Shown here in pieces: positions 57,060 through 60,000 of a stretch of DNA of 60,000 nt. The DNA lies in contig NC_049984.1 of the NCBI RefSeq assembly GCF_000003815.2, positions 8,454,197 through 8,514,196 on the forward strand. The letters run 5' to 3'. Position numbers and translations under genes: made by a program. The notes under the pieces were generated by a model. It was given only the letters and a program-made list of their open reading frames with translations, was not told the DNA's origin and searched no databases. The stretch's first letter is position 1, and each line of letters begins with the position of its first letter. Origin of the DNA: Branchiostoma floridae. Its lineage: Eukaryota > Chordata > Leptocardii > Amphioxiformes > Branchiostomatidae.

Positions 57060-57400
57060 AAAAATCGAGGTAATGTTATAGTTTTTGGTGTGTCTATCTG
57101 TTTATGTCTACGGATATTTCTGGTCAGAATAACTTAAAGTACGTCTTGATGGATTGTAATGATATTTGGTGTGTGGATAAGTGTCGGAAAGACGAAGGTC
57201 GAGGTCATTTGTATAATTCACGACAAAATGTTAACATGAAAGTCTGCCAAACGAAAGGATGTATTCTACAATGTATTTTTGCTTAAGAAGATTGATAATG
57301 CTAATTTCAGCTTTATCAAAATAATGAATGAGACAAAAAAATCTACAATGGATCAAAATATTTCATTGAGGTATAAGGTCTTTGAACTCTTGTTTGGAAT
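57060..57400. mobile_element. Element related to the 37261-38551 superfamily
   Basis: It begins CGAGGTAATGTTATAG and ends with ATTTCATTGAGGTATAAGGT near 57358-57380, parallel to ATTTCATGGAGGTATGAGGT at 38538. The interior has GATGGATTGTAATGATATTT, a loose match to the 1.3-kb element. Confidence 0.5.
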
Positions 57401-57654
57401 ACTGCAAATACTGATGAGAAGAAGTGATATTTGTACATTCCTTCCCGCACTGCGTAAACTGTTGGCTCCGTCTATCGGCGAGCGCTTTGAAATGGGTATT
57501 TAATGAGCTAATAGCGCTGATATCTAGTAACTAGGCTATCTCCTGCCCACATCACATATACAGCACAACTGCACGTCATCTTAGACCTTTTTATCGGCGA
57601 TTTTCTCGTCTTATCGCTTCAAGCGCGGCTCGACTTGGAAACAACAAGACGACG

Positions 57655-58340
57655 CGGAATGTCTTAGGCGGGGAGGGGGTCGGTCTTTTTTACTTTTGAA
57701 GTATTGGTTTTCTGATAAGACGTAAGTGAAGCAGGCTATAGAATATTCTTTTACTCTGTGTCGTTTTAAACCGTGCCCTTGACACATTTCTTTTCTAGAA
57801 TCGGATACATACTTGAAACAACAAACATCGGAATGTTAGGTGTTGGGTAGGGTTTTCCTTTTTCTCTTAAAGCGTTTGGTTTTGTGATAAGAAGTAAATG
57901 GAGTAGATCATAGTTTATTCTTTACGACGCACCAATGCTTATTTTGGTCAAAACATCGACCTTGACCCAGTTTTTCACAAATTGGATACTTCTTCTGAAC
58001 AAAAACGTTACAGAAGCTGATGGGGTAGGGTGGTGTTGGATGGACTTTCTTTATGTCTAACCTTCCATTGTGTTGGATATTCTGATGATAAGACGTTTTG
58101 AAATATAGATAAGGCGTTTCTTAAGCACGCTTTAAGGTTATGGAATATTCCCTTACTGTGGTTTGCTTCTGCTTTGTTCAAAACAGGGTCCTTGGTCCAT
58201 TTTTTCTCTCGAAAATTGGATACGTCATTGAGGAGATAAAGTCTGTGTACTGGGCTAGTTTTGACATCGTTCCCACGCTGTACATAACACTCAGTATCGT
58301 ACCGCGGAATGTAGGGTCTGGTTGGGTAGGACAAACTGCG
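57655..58340. repeat. Degenerate tandem repeat, about three units of 180-235 bp
   Basis: The ordered landmarks GGGTAGGG/CTTTTT, TCTGATAAGACG, 'CCTTG' and 'ATTGGATAC' recur. TTGGATAC-like words fall at 57803, 57984 and 58218. Units are roughly 60-65% alike. Open frames on both strands here (up to 130 codons) arise within the repeat. Confidence 0.6.
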
Positions 58341-58699
58341 TGTTCTTTCATGACCTTCAAAATGTTTGGTGTTTTTTCGCAGCAACGAAACAACTTAGTC
58401 TTATATCTTATCTGTTGCCTCCTGTTTATCAGCGCCAATTGCAAAGTTTTCCTAATTATGTGTAACGTTTGTATATATATTTGTCTGTTCATATTTGTTC
58501 AAGCATTACATGATGCTTGTTTACTACAATGATGCTGGAATGTGGATTTAGAAAGAATTTCATTCATGATTTTTAGAAAATCTTACTTTCATATTTAGAC
58601 ATTCGCTACTGTCTGTTAGGACCAAAATGATTGAATTGTTGAGCGCATTTCAATTACTAATATTTTATCGTACAATGTCCAGCCATCCTGTTGTGGAAA

Positions 58700-58795
58700 A
58701 TGCTGATTTAGATCTTGTCGGAGGTTGGTTCTGTCACAATCTGCTTGGAAATCCGTCGACGTCAAAGTCATACGACGGTTAAGACGATTGTGACT
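58700..58795. mobile_element. MITE family X, partial copy
   Basis: CTTGTCGGAGGTTGGTTCTG, TCACAATCTGCTTGGAAATC and CATACGACGG repeat the family's right half (inverted orientation). The other half is missing. Confidence 0.7.
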
Positions 58796-59479
58796 ACGCA
58801 ATAGTAACCACACATCTATCAGCAACGTATCTGACGTTTGTAAATTAACAGTTGTCAACGTGTTTGTAGTTATTTTCCATATCTCCAAACTGTGGCCTTG
58901 GAATGGCCCCTATGATAAACTGTGCACACAATACCTGCCGTGTGTAGGCTATACGTGTCAGCTCCGGTACACACGGTTCAACAGCCTGGGCAGATGCGTG
59001 GCACCCGTTTGGCACGATCAGACGACAAAACGTCGTCCCGCCATTAGGATTCTTTCACTAATTGCGAGGAAATAAAACCTAAGGGGGACGTGGGGGCAAA
59101 CACGCGCCCCGCCATTAGCATCACACCGGAGACGTTCCCATGGTGACAGACCGAAAAATCGTCCAGAAACTAAACATACGTCAAACGCACGACTTCTTCG
59201 CTACTATAATATACTAAAGGTTCCTGACAAAACAGGCGCCAGGCGCGATGGGAAAATAACTACGGGTTAATGAGTTAACGGGTCAGTTAGATCGTACGCA
59301 CGGGTCGCTAGGTTTTATACAGCGTCCGTATTTGAACATGTCGTTCTTTTTTCAACTGACTTGCAGGAATGGGGAGGTTAGATACAAGCTTGTTAGCTCT
59401 CCTTTTGTGACCAAGGAGTCAAGTTAGTTTGTGTAACTGAGGGAGGGGCGGTGGACGCTGCATTCGGGTGTAGCCTGTA

Positions 59480-59745
59480 GGTGCTGTATGTGCTAGTCTA
59501 GGCGTAACTTTACACCGCCATTAACTCTTCTCATCATCAAACATGTCACAGATCAACAACCAAAAGATGAAACAACAGCCGGCTATGGGGCCCATGGTTA
59601 ATCCTGAAGGATGTCTGCTATAATTTGCCATTGTCATCTTTGTTTCCTGATGCATGACCTTAATGAGTCCTTAATGTGTGCAATGTTGTAGCTGAATAAA
59701 AACAGAGGGTGACAGAAGGTTGGAATGTTGTGTTTATACATTTCT
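59480..59745. promoter_or_regulatory. Candidate enhancer: homeodomain/Sox-rich, repeat-free block
   Basis: CCGCCATTAACTC, CATTGTCATCTTTGTTTCC, ATGACCTTAATGAGTCCTTA and GAATAAAAACAG lie in 200 bp without any repeat match in the window. It is about 7.5 kb upstream of FoxQ1. Motif evidence only. Confidence 0.3.
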
Positions 59746-60000
59746 CAATGTGTTTACAAATGGTTTAATATGTGCCACGGTTGGCTGCGAGTCCAGACAA
59801 TCTGTACAGAGCACAGTTCTATACACAAGATCAGGGTCAAACATGTAATCGCGATGTAGCTGTACGCGCCTGCCCTCAACTGTGTCAATTCAGCGTTATT
59901 TCGTCTTTAAACAAGTGGCAAAATCGTGGGTAACGTCTCTTCTTTTATAGCTGTGCGCAACCGTGCGTCTCTTGTCCGACGATAAGTGATCCATCTGTGG

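Noticed and set aside
58008-58532. 125- and 130-codon frames on opposite strands
   Set aside because: They overlap each other within a degenerate tandem repeat and have no recognisable domain.

Overview
The window is metazoan genomic DNA with spliced genes, long AT-rich introns and dense short interspersed elements. The forkhead gene (FoxQ1 type, its DNA-binding domain split by an intron), the mixture of degraded CR1/L2-like LINE tails, tRNA-headed SINEs and many small MITE families, and the style of the other genes fit a lancelet (Branchiostoma). That assignment is inference; no species marker was tested.

Layout. 1-8.2 kb is a repeat graveyard: a ~270-bp degenerate tandem array, at least five decayed 3' ends of one LINE family in both orientations, and a 103-bp tandem array. 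8.3-15.7 kb (minus strand) is a seven-coding-exon gene for a 359-residue RING / TRAF-type zinc finger / MATH protein, with a probable upstream non-coding exon. Across a short shared promoter region (15.7-16.0 kb) carrying two identical GTCACGTGATT E-boxes lies a plus-strand gene of eleven coding exons (17.76-22.71 kb). It encodes a ~660-residue protein I do not recognise, with a probable SUMO-interacting motif and a last exon built on a 60-bp (20-residue) minisatellite. 22.8-24.8 kb holds repeats, including an 18-bp tandem array. 24.88-26.45 kb (plus) contains the last three exons of a carboxylesterase/cholinesterase-family gene; the exons for the nucleophile serine half are not seen, so this looks like a truncated copy.

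26.5-50.5 kb has no gene I can support. It contains two SINEs, a ~150-bp satellite array interrupted by a complete mariner-like non-autonomous transposon, a nested MITE-in-MITE insertion, a MITE family with TACTCTCCAAGCAGAGG ends, at least nine copies of another MITE family rich in CGTACGA motifs (counting those up to 59 kb), and a few repeat-poor stretches with clustered transcription-factor sites. 50.57-52.15 kb (minus) is FoxQ1: two coding exons, 352 residues, complete forkhead domain and an eh1-like repressor motif. 52.2-60 kb upstream of FoxQ1 has its promoter, further MITEs, a degenerate tandem array and two candidate enhancers.

No wholly new multi-gene system is visible. The most unusual items are the minisatellite-bearing novel gene, the MATH protein with an altered RING and no coiled coil, the paired E-boxes between these two genes, the truncated esterase, and the datable nested insertions. 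All exon boundaries were read by eye from GT/AG signals and reading-phase agreement.
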